A stretch of DNA of 64,000 bases from Devosia beringensis (GCF_014926585.1 NZ_CP045422.1:3936001-4000000), one strand, 5' to 3'; counted from the first letter of the stretch, positions 47,695 to 55,887 are shown. Numbers and translations are program-made. Notes: generated by a model from the sequence alone, not told the origin.

Positions 47695-48308
47695 TGTTTG
47701 GCCTTCTCGTCACCGGGCAGCACATAGTCGGTACCCTCCCAAGGCGACAAATAGTCAAAGGTGCGGAATTCCTGCATCAGCTGCACGGGCTCGTAAACGA
47801 CGCGCTTGCGCTCCTCGTCATAGCGAACCTGGACAAAGCCCGAGACCGGGAAGTCCTTGCGCAAAGGATGGCCGTCAAAGCCGTAGTCGGTCAGGATGCG
47901 GCGCAGGTCCGGATGGCCCGAGAACAGCACGCCATAGAGGTCATAGGTTTCGCGCTCGAACCAGTCGGCGCCCCGGAACACACCGGTAATGCTGGGCACT
48001 GGGGTCACGTCGTCTGCCGACAGCTTCACCCGGACCCGATGATTCAAATGAGGGCTCATGAAGTGGTAGACCACCTCGAAGCGCTCATCACGCTCAGGAT
48101 AGTCAGCGCCACAGACATCGGTGAAACTGATGCAGCGGCACTTGGGATCGTCGCGCAGAAAAGTCGCCACGGAAACGATCGAATCGCGTTGCACCGTCAG
48201 GGTCAGTTCGCCAAAGGCGATTTCCTGCAAAATGACCGCAGCGCCCAAAGCACCAGCAATGTGCTGGCCCAGGTCCACAAGCGGATCAAGCTGGATGACG
48301 TCATCCAT
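47691..48308 (-). CDS. nuoC: NADH-quinone oxidoreductase subunit C
   Basis: A 205-residue peripheral-arm subunit without cofactors that packs against NuoD and NuoI. The signature GANWYERETYDLFG-like segment appears as [42 protein letters not shown] (seen as two adjoining blocks), followed by the tail ending [14 protein letters not shown] lies before the ATG. nuoC and nuoD are separate genes, unlike the fused nuoCD of E. coli. It follows nuoB by 11 bases. Confidence 0.96.
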   Translation of the reverse strand: MDDVIQLDPLVDLGQHIAGALGAAVILQEIAFGELTLTVQRDSIVSVATFLRDDPKCRCISFTDVCGADYPERDERFEVVYHFMSPHLNHRVRVKLSADDVTPVPSITGVFRGADWFERETYDLYGVLFSGHPDLRRILTDYGFDGHPLRKDFPVSGFVQVRYDEERKRVVYEPVQLMQEFRTFDYLSPWEGTDYVLPGDEKAKQ

Positions 48309-48319
48309 TATCAGCGATC

Positions 48320-48898
48320 CTATCGTTCGATGGTGCCGGTGCGGCGGATCTTCTTCTGCAGCAGCAAGATGCCATAGAGAAGCGCTTCAGCGGTCGGGGG
48401 GCAGCCAGGGACATAGACGTCGACCGGCAGAACACGATCGCAACCGCGAACCACCGAATAGGAATAGTGGTAGTAACCGCCACCATTGGCGCAACTGCCC
48501 ATCGAGATGACGTAGCGCGGCTCGGGCATCTGGTCGTAGACCTTGCGCAGCGCGGGGGCCATCTTGTTGGTCAGTGTGCCGGCGACGATCAGGACGTCCG
48601 ACTGGCGCGGCGAGGCACGCGGCGCAGTGCCAAAGCGCTCGATATCGTAGCGCGGCATCGACATCTGCATCATCTCGACGGCGCAGCAGGCCAGGCCTGT
48701 CTGCATCCACATCAGCGAACCGGTGCGCGCCCAGGTCACCAGTTGGGAAACGGTCGAGACCAGAAAGCCCTTGTCGGCCAGCTCATCCGTCACATCGGTG
48801 AAAAACGGATCCTTGGCGCCGGCAACCTGCTGGGTACGCGGATCGATCAGGCCGGTCGGGCGTGGCGCGACAAGCGTTTCGTTATCGCTCAATCCCAT
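48320..48898 (-). CDS. nuoB: NADH-quinone oxidoreductase subunit B
   Basis: NuoB holds the terminal cluster N2, which hands electrons to quinone. The 192-residue product has the tandem Cys71-Cys72 ([10 protein letters not shown]), Cys in MGSCANGGG and in [11 protein letters not shown], the four ligands expected. The ATG at 48898 is chosen since the conserved region begins soon after and it overlaps the nuoA stop by 10 bases, a common spacing. The upstream extension of the frame reads through nuoA in another frame and is not used. Confidence 0.97.
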   Translation of the reverse strand: MGLSDNETLVAPRPTGLIDPRTQQVAGAKDPFFTDVTDELADKGFLVSTVSQLVTWARTGSLMWMQTGLACCAVEMMQMSMPRYDIERFGTAPRASPRQSDVLIVAGTLTNKMAPALRKVYDQMPEPRYVISMGSCANGGGYYHYSYSVVRGCDRVLPVDVYVPGCPPTAEALLYGILLLQKKIRRTGTIER

Positions 48899-49254
48899 TC
48901 CAGTGCCCCTTTGCGCCATTCGTAGATAAAGCCAACCGTCAGCACGCCCAGGAAGATCATCATGGACCAGAAGCCGAACCAGCCGACATCGCGGAACGCC
49001 ACTGCCCAAGGGAACAGAAACGCCACTTCAAGATCGAAAATGATGAACAGAATCGACACGAGGTAAAACCGCACGTCGAACTTCATGCGCGCATCGTCAA
49101 ATGCATCGAAACCGGCCTCGAAGGCCGAGACCTTTTCAGGATCCGGATTTCTGACGGCAACAAGGAAGGGAACCACCAACAAGGCCAGGCCGATCACGGC
49201 GGACAGGCCAAGGAAGATGATGATGGGCAGATAATCGCTGAGCAAATCAGTCAT
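48889..49254 (-). CDS. nuoA: NADH-quinone oxidoreductase subunit A
   Basis: A 121-residue three-helix subunit at the base of the quinone cavity. The conserved loop after helix 1, [21 protein letters not shown] (KxSAYExG pattern), and the second helix [23 protein letters not shown] are plain. The Cys-Glu typical of mitochondrial ND3 is Phe-Glu here. The ATG at 49254 is used; the longer frame adds basic residues ahead of the first helix. It is the first gene of the nuo operon, with a 413-base gap and a candidate promoter upstream. Confidence 0.95.
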   Translation of the reverse strand: MTDLLSDYLPIIIFLGLSAVIGLALLVVPFLVAVRNPDPEKVSAFEAGFDAFDDARMKFDVRFYLVSILFIIFDLEVAFLFPWAVAFRDVGWFGFWSMMIFLGVLTVGFIYEWRKGALEWD

Positions 49255-49396
49255 GCGGCAGCCTGTTACTAGTCCGGTCGGGCGACCGGCATCGCGTGAG
49301 AATCGGAGGCAATTGGGGCCAACGAGCCGACGCGACAAATGATGGCTTGGGCTTAGACCTTTGGCTATCCGGTTTCAAGGGAAAGAAATTATGACT

Positions 49397-49426
49397 ATAA
49401 TGTTCATATATATAGAAGCCGCTCAA
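49397..49426 (-). promoter_or_regulatory. Candidate promoter of the nuo operon
   Basis: On the minus strand TTGAGC (49426-49421) is followed after 18 bases by CATTAT (49402-49397) within an unusually AT-rich stretch of otherwise GC-rich DNA. Transcription would start near 49390, giving a leader of ~135 bases before nuoA. A second weak TTGAAA box lies ~45 bases closer. The remaining part of the gap (49430-49570) shows no gene. Confidence 0.4.
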
Positions 49427-49570
49427 TGCGGGATGTGCCAGGGCTTGGTACGCTTTTGGCGAAGCCAAGGTCATTCGAGGGGCACCGATTTCGCCCTGCC
49501 GAGACGCACAGCCACATAACCGTTCCCGCAGATTCGTCCCATAACGGACAATGGGCCCGAGATGCGGCGC

Positions 49571-49609
49571 CCAAAAAGCAAAAACGGCGAACCGCAGAGC
49601 GGTTCGCCG
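49571..49609 (-). terminator. Terminator of the downstream beta-barrel gene
   Basis: A perfect 10-base stem, CGGCGAACCG and CGGTTCGCCG, around a 5-base loop; on the minus strand it is followed by TTTTTGCTTTTT. A second hairpin, AGGGCGGC/GCCGCCCT (49635-49652), sits between it and the stop codon. It separates the outer-membrane gene from the nuo promoter. Confidence 0.85.
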
Positions 49610-49667
49610 AATTGGGTTTGCAAGATTTGTCGGGAGGGCGGCAAGCCGCCCTGCCCGATTGCATATC

Positions 49668-50246
49668 TTAGAAGTGGTAGAATACGCCGACGGTTGCCTT
49701 GGCACCGTCGAAGAACTGGTCGCCAGCGGTGTTCGAGAAATCGCCGAGGCCGAGCACTTCGCCACGAACCGACACAGCGTCGGTCACAGCAACTTCAACA
49801 CCGCCGCCGAGGGCGTAGATGCCGTTGTCAGTGGTGCCCGAACGGCTGGTCAGGCCAACGCCGCCAGCTGCGTACACGACGACCTGGTCGGTCACGACTG
49901 CGCCAACGCGAGCCAGTGCCAGGAACATGCCGGCGTCGTCGCCGTCCTGGAACACGTAGTCACCCTGGACTTCAAGGCCGAGCAGGATCGGGTCGTAAGC
50001 GATGAAGTTGACGCCAACAGCGCCACCAACCGAAAACTGCGATGCGTTGGTCTGAAGGTTGGTCAGGCCGTTGGTGTTGGTGAACACGCCACCGACGTTA
50101 ACGCCTGCATACAGACCTTCCCAATCGAAGCCAGCAGCTTCATACATTGGCTGTGGGGTCGTTGGGATGATCAGATCGGCAGCCTGAGCGCCGCTGACGA
50201 GAAGCGCGGCAGCTGCCACACCGAGATAAAGGGAACGTACGCTCAT
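49668..50246 (-). CDS. Outer-membrane beta-barrel protein, tandem copy 1
   Basis: The 192-residue product has a signal peptide (SLYLGVAAAALLVSGAQA, cut near residue 22) and a mature part of alternating strands and Gly turns (FDWEGLYAGVNVGGVF, FSVGGAVGVNFI, LLGLEVQGDYVFQ, VVVYAAGGVGLT). It ends in FYHF with the C-terminal Phe that signals BAM-mediated insertion. It resembles Omp25/Omp31-like small porins of Hyphomicrobiales, probably an eight-strand barrel. The start at 50246 has GGAG 9 bases upstream; an ATG at 50264 is less likely. The mature protein differs from copy 2 at a single residue (Met/Ile in QP-M/I-YEAAG). Confidence 0.85.
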   Translation of the reverse strand: MSVRSLYLGVAAAALLVSGAQAADLIIPTTPQPMYEAAGFDWEGLYAGVNVGGVFTNTNGLTNLQTNASQFSVGGAVGVNFIAYDPILLGLEVQGDYVFQDGDDAGMFLALARVGAVVTDQVVVYAAGGVGLTSRSGTTDNGIYALGGGVEVAVTDAVSVRGEVLGLGDFSNTAGDQFFDGAKATVGVFYHF

Positions 50247-50555
50247 GGAGAACTCCAGATTCAAAGTTTAAGTCCACACAAAATATCGCGAAAGTTATTG
50301 ATCAGGCAATAACAACTGCGACCTTGAGCGGATTTTACCAGCGAGCCGGGCTTATCGGCAACACATTCCACGGCGCCACCGAACGTACGCGCCCCGCGGC
50401 GGACGCATTGATCCACAAATGACCAATCCATCTGCCAAAACAGGCACATGACCACGCATCCATGCGACTGAACGAACACCGTTCGCAGCGGTCATGGCCA
50501 GGTGACGGTGCCGGGGGTTCTGAGTCGCGACCAAAGCCGTGGCCGAAAAGCAAAA
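50247..50555 (-). promoter_or_regulatory. Unique upstream region of copy 1 with an inverted repeat over a candidate promoter
   Basis: This ~310-base spacer between the two beta-barrel genes has no gene. On the minus strand TTGCCT (50309-50304), 16 bases and GATATT (50287-50282) form a plausible promoter. A perfect 7-6-7 inverted repeat, GTTATTG/CAATAAC (50294-50313), covers the -35 box and looks like an operator. None of this is shared with the other copy. Confidence 0.4.
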
Positions 50556-50581
50556 CGGCGAATCGCTTTCGCGATTCGCCG
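50545..50581 (-). terminator. Terminator of beta-barrel copy 2
   Basis: An 11-base perfect stem, CGGCGAATCGC and GCGATTCGCCG, with a TTTC loop, followed on the minus strand by TTTTGCTTTT. It corresponds to the terminator of copy 1, with compensating changes that keep the stem paired. The AGGGCGGC/GCCGCCCT hairpin is again present (50610-50627). Confidence 0.85.
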
Positions 50582-50642
50582 AATTGGGTTTGCAAGACGC
50601 TAGGTCGGGAGGGCGGCAAGCCGCCCTGCCCGATTGCATATC

Positions 50643-51221
50643 TTAGAAGTGGTAGAATACGCCGACGGTTGCCTTGGCACCGTCGAAGAACTGGTCGCCA
50701 GCGGTGTTCGAGAAATCGCCGAGGCCGAGCACTTCGCCACGAACCGACACAGCGTCGGTCACAGCAACTTCAACACCGCCGCCGAGGGCGTAGATGCCGT
50801 TGTCAGTGGTGCCCGAACGGCTGGTCAGGCCAACGCCGCCAGCTGCGTACACGACGACCTGGTCGGTCACGACTGCGCCAACGCGAGCCAGTGCCAGGAA
50901 CATGCCGGCGTCGTCGCCGTCCTGGAACACGTAGTCACCCTGGACTTCAAGGCCGAGCAGGATCGGGTCGTAAGCGATGAAGTTGACGCCAACAGCGCCA
51001 CCAACCGAAAACTGCGATGCGTTGGTCTGAAGGTTGGTCAGGCCGTTGGTGTTGGTGAACACGCCACCGACGTTAACGCCTGCATAGAGACCTTCCCAAT
51101 CGAAGCCAGCAGCTTCATAGATTGGCTGTGGGGTCGTTGGGATGATCAGATCGGCAGCCTGAGCGCCGCCGACGAGAAGCGCGGCAGCTGCCACACCGAG
51201 AGAAAGTGAACGTACAAACAT
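50643..51221 (-). CDS. Outer-membrane beta-barrel protein, tandem copy 2
   Basis: Same length (192 residues) and nearly the same sequence as copy 1. The signal peptide differs slightly (MFVRSLSLGVAAAALLVGGAQA), as does one mature residue. The start at 51221 is fixed by GGGAG 8 bases upstream; the ATG five codons earlier lies before that site. By eye the last ~450 bases of the two genes are identical at the DNA level, with a handful of changes toward the 5' end. Predicted eight-strand outer-membrane barrel ending FYHF. It has its own promoter and terminator. Porin, adhesion or structural roles cannot be told apart from sequence. Confidence 0.85.
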   Translation of the reverse strand: MFVRSLSLGVAAAALLVGGAQAADLIIPTTPQPIYEAAGFDWEGLYAGVNVGGVFTNTNGLTNLQTNASQFSVGGAVGVNFIAYDPILLGLEVQGDYVFQDGDDAGMFLALARVGAVVTDQVVVYAAGGVGLTSRSGTTDNGIYALGGGVEVAVTDAVSVRGEVLGLGDFSNTAGDQFFDGAKATVGVFYHF

Positions 51222-51258
51222 ATCTTGCACTCCCATAGAGTTAACCGTAGTCCACCGT

Positions 51259-51287
51259 TAGATGCATCAGCACCACGCGTGTGACAA
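51259..51287 (-). promoter_or_regulatory. Candidate promoter of beta-barrel copy 2
   Basis: On the minus strand TTGTCA (51287-51282), 17 bases, then CATCTA (51264-51259); transcription would start ~30 bases before the ATG at 51221. It shows no similarity to the copy 1 promoter. Confidence 0.45.
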
Positions 51288-51846
51288 GCCTTCGCCATTC
51301 GAATTTTGGCGGTGCGGATAACATTCCATGAGCATTTGGGATGGGGTGTTGCGCCAATGTCGCGCATTTGGCTCAATTTGATACAAATCCCATCTTGCAA
51401 CAGCCGCCTAGACGACCGTGCGGCAGATGTATTCACGACTGAGTCGTGCCGTCAAGCCACACCATCGCCATAATTGGGCCACCCCGGCGCCGGATTTTGT
51501 GGTCTCATATCCGCAATGGCGTCGGGTTCGATGCTGGTATGGGGCTCAAAAAGCCCCGCAATTGCAGGCTTTGCAGGGAATGGGCGGTGCAATGCCTGGG
51601 GATCAGCGCGTGTAAGCGGGCCGGTTCGGTCTGGCTGAATTTAGATCGGGCGGCGACATATTTTTTCGCATTCGCGCCCTGATTCGTCTTGTCGGCGGCT
51701 CGGCCGACGAACCAGACTGCATCCCCTTGCCACTCTGACAGTAGTCTCAGGTGCGACGTCTGCACCGGGACGGAGACTTCCGACCGGCGACTCTGGCACC
51801 GGTCAGAATAGACCGGCACGGATTGCGCCGGTCCATTCGGGATGGC
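51288..51846. other. Gene-free interval between the beta-barrel genes and msrA
   Basis: Both flanking genes read leftward; this ~560-base stretch is upstream of copy 2 and downstream of msrA. It holds a few hairpins (GGGGCT/AGCCCC around a CAAAA loop at about 51541-51557; GTCGGC/GCCGAC at about 51691-51708; GACCGGC/GCCGGTC-like arms at about 51812-51834 that may terminate msrA). Short ORFs (for example 51446-51682) have no ribosome site or convincing composition. No tRNA or known RNA was recognised. Confidence 0.5.
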
Positions 51847-52578
51847 CTAGAGCGTTCCTACCAGCACGGGATCTGCGCGGTACATATCGGGAAAGATTGC
51901 CTTGAGCGCGGCAATTTTAGGCAGGTCGTGCATCACGATATAGGGCCAGGTCGGATTGAGCGTCAGGAAGTCCTGGTGATATTGTTCGGCGGGATAGAAT
52001 GCCTGCAGCGGTTCGATGGTGGTGACGACAGGCCCTTCAAACAGGCCGGTTTCATCGAGCTGAGCGATATAGGCTTCGGCTGTGGCCGCCTGCTGCTCGT
52101 TGAGCGCGAAGATGGTCGACCGATACTGGGTGCCGTGATCGGGGCCCTGATAATTCAGCTGTGTCGGATTGTGGGCCACCGAGAAATAGATCTGCAGCAG
52201 GTCGCCATAGCTTACCACCGAGGGGTCGTAGGTGATCTGCACGGCCTCGGCATGTCCCGTGGTTCCGCTGCCGGTCTGCTCGTAAGTGGCCGTATCGGCC
52301 GCGCCGCCGGAATAGCCCGACACAGCATTGGTGACGCCGACCACGTGCTGGAAGACGCCTTGCACCCCCCAGAAGCAGCCGCCGGCAAAAACGGCGGTCG
52401 CCGTGCTGCCCGTCTCGGCAAGATCGGCGGCGGGTGCAGGGATTGTCACCGGGGCTTCCTGCGCATCAGCCGGTTTATTGAACAGGCCCATCGCAAAGAC
52501 GGGCATGACCAGCAGCAAGGCGAGTGTCGCACGCCGGCTGTTGGTGGGGGCAAGGTGAAGGGCACGGGTGCTGGACAT
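51847..52578 (-). CDS. msrA: Exported peptide-methionine (S)-S-oxide reductase
   Basis: MsrA reduces methionine-S-sulfoxide in oxidised proteins. The 243-residue product has a catalytic core starting AVFAGGCFWGVQGVFQ with the nucleophile Cys68, then VSGYSGGAADTATYEQTGSGTTGHAE (in two adjoining parts), and YHQDFL near the end. Unlike the cytosolic form it has an N-terminal basic-hydrophobic signal segment (RRATLALLLVMPVFAMGL, cleaved near ADAQ), so it probably repairs periplasmic proteins. No second Cys is visible near the C-terminus, so the recycling partner must be external. GAGGAT precedes the ATG. The symbol rests on the motif; a periplasmic copy may be one of several in the genome. Confidence 0.92.
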   Translation of the reverse strand: MSSTRALHLAPTNSRRATLALLLVMPVFAMGLFNKPADAQEAPVTIPAPAADLAETGSTATAVFAGGCFWGVQGVFQHVVGVTNAVSGYSGGAADTATYEQTGSGTTGHAEAVQITYDPSVVSYGDLLQIYFSVAHNPTQLNYQGPDHGTQYRSTIFALNEQQAATAEAYIAQLDETGLFEGPVVTTIEPLQAFYPAEQYHQDFLTLNPTWPYIVMHDLPKIAALKAIFPDMYRADPVLVGTL

Positions 52579-52690
52579 AAGCGATCCTCGGTTGGAGCTA
52601 TCTGCACGTCAGTTCGCATCATAGGGCCAACTGGTTACGGCAGATCAGTCCATCACGGTGATATGAACCGGCAATCGCTGCGGCCAGGGC

Positions 52691-53068
52691 TCAGTCCGGC
52701 CGGACCGAGATCACCCGGAACACGTGCATTTTGCCGTCGTCTTCGCGGATCGATACATATTCGCCGACCACGAAGCGCTCCTCGGACAGGCGGAATCCCG
52801 CCTCGTCGTCGGTGCTGGTCTTGACGTCATAGTCGAAGATCCAGCCATTGTCCGGGCCGTGCAGGATACGGCCACGCGCCTCCTCCTCCCCCGGCCGACG
52901 GCGCACCACGCGGCACCAGTCGGGCATGTCGCGATAGGCCGAAGGGTCAATGTGGCCCTCCGCGTTCAGCGGGAAATACAGGCGATAACTGTGGGCCGGG
53001 TCCCCTTCCGGGTGCCCTGGCTCGCGCGCCAGTTCAAGTTCGATGCGATAGAGCACTGCCTTGGTCAT
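52691..53068 (-). CDS. Hypothetical protein, 125 aa, probable small cytosolic beta-rich protein
   Basis: The protein starts MTKAVLYRIELELAREPGHPEGDP and is rich in Arg, Asp, Glu and aromatic residues (SYRLYFPLNAEGHID, NGWIFDYDVKTS, RFVVGEYVSIREDDGKMHVFRVISV). It has no signal or membrane segment. The alternation suggests a small beta barrel. AGGGA precedes the ATG. It lies 14 bases after the SDR stop on the same strand, so the two are likely co-transcribed. I do not recognise a named family; similar proteins exist in Hyphomicrobiales as far as I recall, but no function is known. Confidence 0.65.
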   Translation of the reverse strand: MTKAVLYRIELELAREPGHPEGDPAHSYRLYFPLNAEGHIDPSAYRDMPDWCRVVRRRPGEEEARGRILHGPDNGWIFDYDVKTSTDDEAGFRLSEERFVVGEYVSIREDDGKMHVFRVISVRPD

Positions 53069-53082
53069 AAGTGTCCCTGTGC

Positions 53083-53838
53083 CTATTGGGCGGTATAGCC
53101 GCCATCCACCAGATGGTAGCTGCCGGTGATGAAGGAGGCGTCGTCCGAGAGCAGGAAGGCCGTCAGTGCCGCCACTTCGGCGGGGGTGCCGAGGCGGCCG
53201 ACCGGGTGCATGCCGGCAATGGCGGAGAGGGTAGCGGCATCGAGGTGGTTGCTCAGCAACGGCGTGTCGATAAAGGCCGGCCCGATGGAATTGATGCGAA
53301 TGCCGTGCTTGGCATATTCGATGGCCGCCGTCTTGGTGAGGCCGATAACGCCGTGCTTGGCGGCGACATAGGCGGGCGCCGTGGCAAAGCCAACCGAACC
53401 CAGGATCGATGCCATGTTGACGATCGAGCCGCCGCCCGAAGCAAGCATGGCGGGGATCTGGTAGCGCAGGCCGTAGAAGACGCTGTTCAGGTTGGTGGCG
53501 ATCACCTTGTGCCAGCTGTCGAGTGGGTAGTCGCCTGTGGTGGCGGCGGCGCCGGCAATCCCGGCATTGTTGACCGCCAGGTGCAGCCCGCCGAATTCGC
53601 GCTGGGCGGCGGCGACCATGGCCTCGACTTCGAGCGCATCGCTGACGTCAACGGCAAAACCCTTGGCGACCCCGCCCTGCGCAGTGATGGCGGCAGCGAT
53701 ATCCCGCGCTCCATCCTCGTTCAGATCGGCGACCAGCACCTTGGCGCCCGACGCTGCGAGCAAGTGGGCGACCGCTGCACCAATGCCGGAGGCGCCGCCG
53801 GTGACGATGGCAACCTTGTTCTTGAAATCGAAAGGCAT
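53083..53838 (-). CDS. Short-chain dehydrogenase/reductase
   Basis: A 251-residue classical SDR that uses NAD(P)H to oxidise or reduce an alcohol/carbonyl group. The nucleotide loop is TGGASGIG (13-20), NNAG at 90-93, and the catalytic Ser144, Tyr157 and Lys161 (YVAAKHG). Asp38 at the end of the second strand (VADLN) suggests NAD(H) preference. The ATG at 53838 is fixed by AAGGAG 7 bases upstream; the open frame goes 11 codons further. The end ITGSYHLVDGGYTAQ is standard. The substrate is unknown. Confidence 0.9.
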   Translation of the reverse strand: MPFDFKNKVAIVTGGASGIGAAVAHLLAASGAKVLVADLNEDGARDIAAAITAQGGVAKGFAVDVSDALEVEAMVAAAQREFGGLHLAVNNAGIAGAAATTGDYPLDSWHKVIATNLNSVFYGLRYQIPAMLASGGGSIVNMASILGSVGFATAPAYVAAKHGVIGLTKTAAIEYAKHGIRINSIGPAFIDTPLLSNHLDAATLSAIAGMHPVGRLGTPAEVAALTAFLLSDDASFITGSYHLVDGGYTAQ

Positions 53839-54033
53839 GGCAAATCTCCTTGAAGGCAATGCACTGAACAATCGGTGACCGCCTAGCTGCGCCAGTCGAT
53901 CTTGCCCGTTCCCTACTCCTACAGATCAGATCTACCACTCAAACTTCTTGATCTCGCGCAAATGGCTGGCAATTGCGTGCACCGGCCGAGCCCGACAAGG
54001 CCGATGGCCTGTGGTGGTGTAGTGTTTCGGACA

Positions 54034-55368
54034 TCAGGCTGTCCTTTCGCGCAGCAGGCCTGTGTCACCGGTTGAATGCTGTGCTGCGCTCAGATCGGGA
54101 CCATCGAGAATGTCCCAAGCCTTGAGCAAAAGGTCTGGCGCGACAATGTCGCCGGGCAAGAGTGCCAGGGCCAGGTCGGGGCCGACCAGGCTGCGCGTCC
54201 AGGCCAGTCCCGGGGCGATTTCCGGTCCAATCGTGAAGGCATGCACCCCAAGTGCTGCCACGATGGCGCTGGACGCCTCACCATCGGCAATGATGAAGCG
54301 GGAGAAGCCGTTGTCGCGTAGGATGACCGCCAGATTGGCCAGCAGTTGGCCGATCAGCACTCCGGCTGTCTCGGCGCCCCGCTTGTCTGGCACGGCCTCC
54401 GGTCCATCGCCGGAATAGACCAGCACCGGCCCCTTGCTGGCGTGCCGCAGCACCCAGTTGGCCACATCGGCCGCCGCCTGTGCCCCGGAGGCCACTTCGG
54501 CCGGCATGATCTGCAGGGCGGGCATGCCGGCGTCAATGGCGGCCTGCACCTGCTCGCGCAAGGCAGGTGAACCCAAGCCGGCCAGGACAATCGCCTTTCC
54601 CTTCGGCGCGGCCATGCGTTCCGACTCGATCGTGATGCCGATCCGACCCTGGCGCCGGAAATTCTCCAGCAGCCCCATGGCGATCTCCGAACCGCCGGTG
54701 ACCAAACGGATGCCGGCCATAGCGTCGCCCAGCACGCGCAGATCGGCATCGCGCACCGCGTCGGCAATCATCAGCCGGAAGCCGGCCTGCTGGGCGCGGA
54801 ACAAGACCGCCCTGACCGCCTCGGGTCCGGCGGAGATAATATCGAGGGGGATCAGCCCCACCCGTGCTGTGGTCTGCGCCTGCAGTACGCGGACCAGATT
54901 GGCATCAGCCATGGGTGTGAGCGGATGCTTTCGCATCGCAGTGTCCGACAGCAGGGCGGAGCCCAGGAAGAGATGCCCCTGATAGACGGTCAATCCCGTG
55001 GCTGGAGACGCCGGGCAGGCAATGGCGATCGGAACCTCGAGGAAATCCAGCAGGGCTTCGGCAACCGGGCCGATATTGCCAGCGGACGTGGAGTCAAACG
55101 TAGCGCCATAGGTGAAAAGGAACTGCTCGGCGCCGGCCTGGCGCAAGGCCATGACCGAAGCCAGCGCCATGGCCACTGCTTCGTCGGCAGGAATAGCGCG
55201 CGAGGTGAGCCCGATGACCACGGCCTGGGCGCCGTCAAAACTGATATCTTCGGGCGGTACGCCCATAACCTGAACGGTCTTCATCCCTTGGCGCGCCAAC
55301 GCCAATGCCAACTCGGTCGCCCCGGCCAGATCATCGGTAATGGCGCCCAGCAGGATGGAATTGGTCAT
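54034..55368 (-). CDS. Four-carbon acid sugar kinase family protein (3-oxo-tetronate kinase-like)
   Basis: A 444-residue protein with the DUF1537 two-domain layout. The N-terminal half opens with ILLGAITDDLAGATELALAL, and the C-terminal half has the nucleotide-binding stretch IIADGEASSAIVAALGV followed by IGPEIAPGLAWTRSLVG. Family members such as OtnK phosphorylate 3-oxo-tetronates in acid-sugar breakdown. TGAGGA precedes the ATG at 55368; the longer frame adds no family sequence. The aldolase, isomerase and dehydrogenase genes that usually accompany otnK are missing here, so it may work with enzymes encoded elsewhere. Confidence 0.85.
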   Translation of the reverse strand: MTNSILLGAITDDLAGATELALALARQGMKTVQVMGVPPEDISFDGAQAVVIGLTSRAIPADEAVAMALASVMALRQAGAEQFLFTYGATFDSTSAGNIGPVAEALLDFLEVPIAIACPASPATGLTVYQGHLFLGSALLSDTAMRKHPLTPMADANLVRVLQAQTTARVGLIPLDIISAGPEAVRAVLFRAQQAGFRLMIADAVRDADLRVLGDAMAGIRLVTGGSEIAMGLLENFRRQGRIGITIESERMAAPKGKAIVLAGLGSPALREQVQAAIDAGMPALQIMPAEVASGAQAAADVANWVLRHASKGPVLVYSGDGPEAVPDKRGAETAGVLIGQLLANLAVILRDNGFSRFIIADGEASSAIVAALGVHAFTIGPEIAPGLAWTRSLVGPDLALALLPGDIVAPDLLLKAWDILDGPDLSAAQHSTGDTGLLRERTA

Positions 55369-55887
55369 GTGGTCCTCAGCAGTGGCGCCGGCAGAATCTG
55401 GCAGCGGCATCGACAATGCCAGCTTGCGCGGGCAAGTGATGTTGAGCAAGCCATCTGTCGATGGCTGTCCTCTCGATCCGTGCAGCGACCAAGCGGGAGC
55501 GCCGGACGGCCGGCGGCCTCCGGGGACGAATAGATGGACGAACCCCGAGGCGGCTTTCGCCTCTGGTAAACTTAAAAATGAGACGGAAACCGCCTCGGGG
55601 CGCCGGTTTTTGGAACTGTTCGGCGGCGCGGGATCGCTCGTCCTCGCACGGCCGTCTCGGAACCTGTGGGAGAGGCAAAGCCCCCACCCGGCTCACTCCA
55701 CCACTGTTCGCCTGCAGGCCGCCCATGCGGGGTGATGGGCATGAGTTTAACCGAGCCGGCGCCGCCGGGGATAAGTCTCGTGTTTCCGAACGTCCGATGA
55801 GCGAGCAAACCAAGGGGCGCCGTGGTCATCGCCACAGAGAGATCGATGCCGCTCACGGGGATTGCCAAACCGGCGCCGGGGCCAGAT
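55369..55887. other. Gene-free interval with alternative hairpins upstream of the sugar kinase gene
   Basis: Between the MFS stop and the kinase start (both leftward). It contains CCCCGAGGCGG (55543-55553) and its exact inverse CCGCCTCGGGG (55590-55600), separated by 36 bases. The inner GAGGCG can instead pair with CGCCTC at 55558-55563, so two exclusive hairpins are possible. Downstream (55670-55740) is GC-rich with a CCCCCACCC stretch like the palindrome elements. ORFs crossing it lack ribosome sites and are not credible. Confidence 0.45.

Larger units (their letters stand above)
49585..51221. repeat. Tandem direct repeat of ~650 bases covering both beta-barrel genes and their terminators
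   Basis: Unit 1 runs from the terminator at 49585 to ~50246, unit 2 from 50556 to ~51221. Homology includes the coding regions and ~90 bases downstream (GAATTGGGTTTGCAAGA, the GGGCGGC hairpin, CCCGATTGCATATCTTAG). It stops at or near the start codons: the upstream regions are unrelated. Confidence 0.9.

Noticed and set aside
49585..51221. The tandem repeat as a transposon or insertion sequence
   Set aside because: No transposase, terminal inverted repeats or target-site duplication; the unit consists of one outer-membrane gene and its terminator.
51446..51819. Short ORFs on both strands in the gap before msrA
   Set aside because: No ribosome sites, low-quality composition, and the two strands overlap each other.
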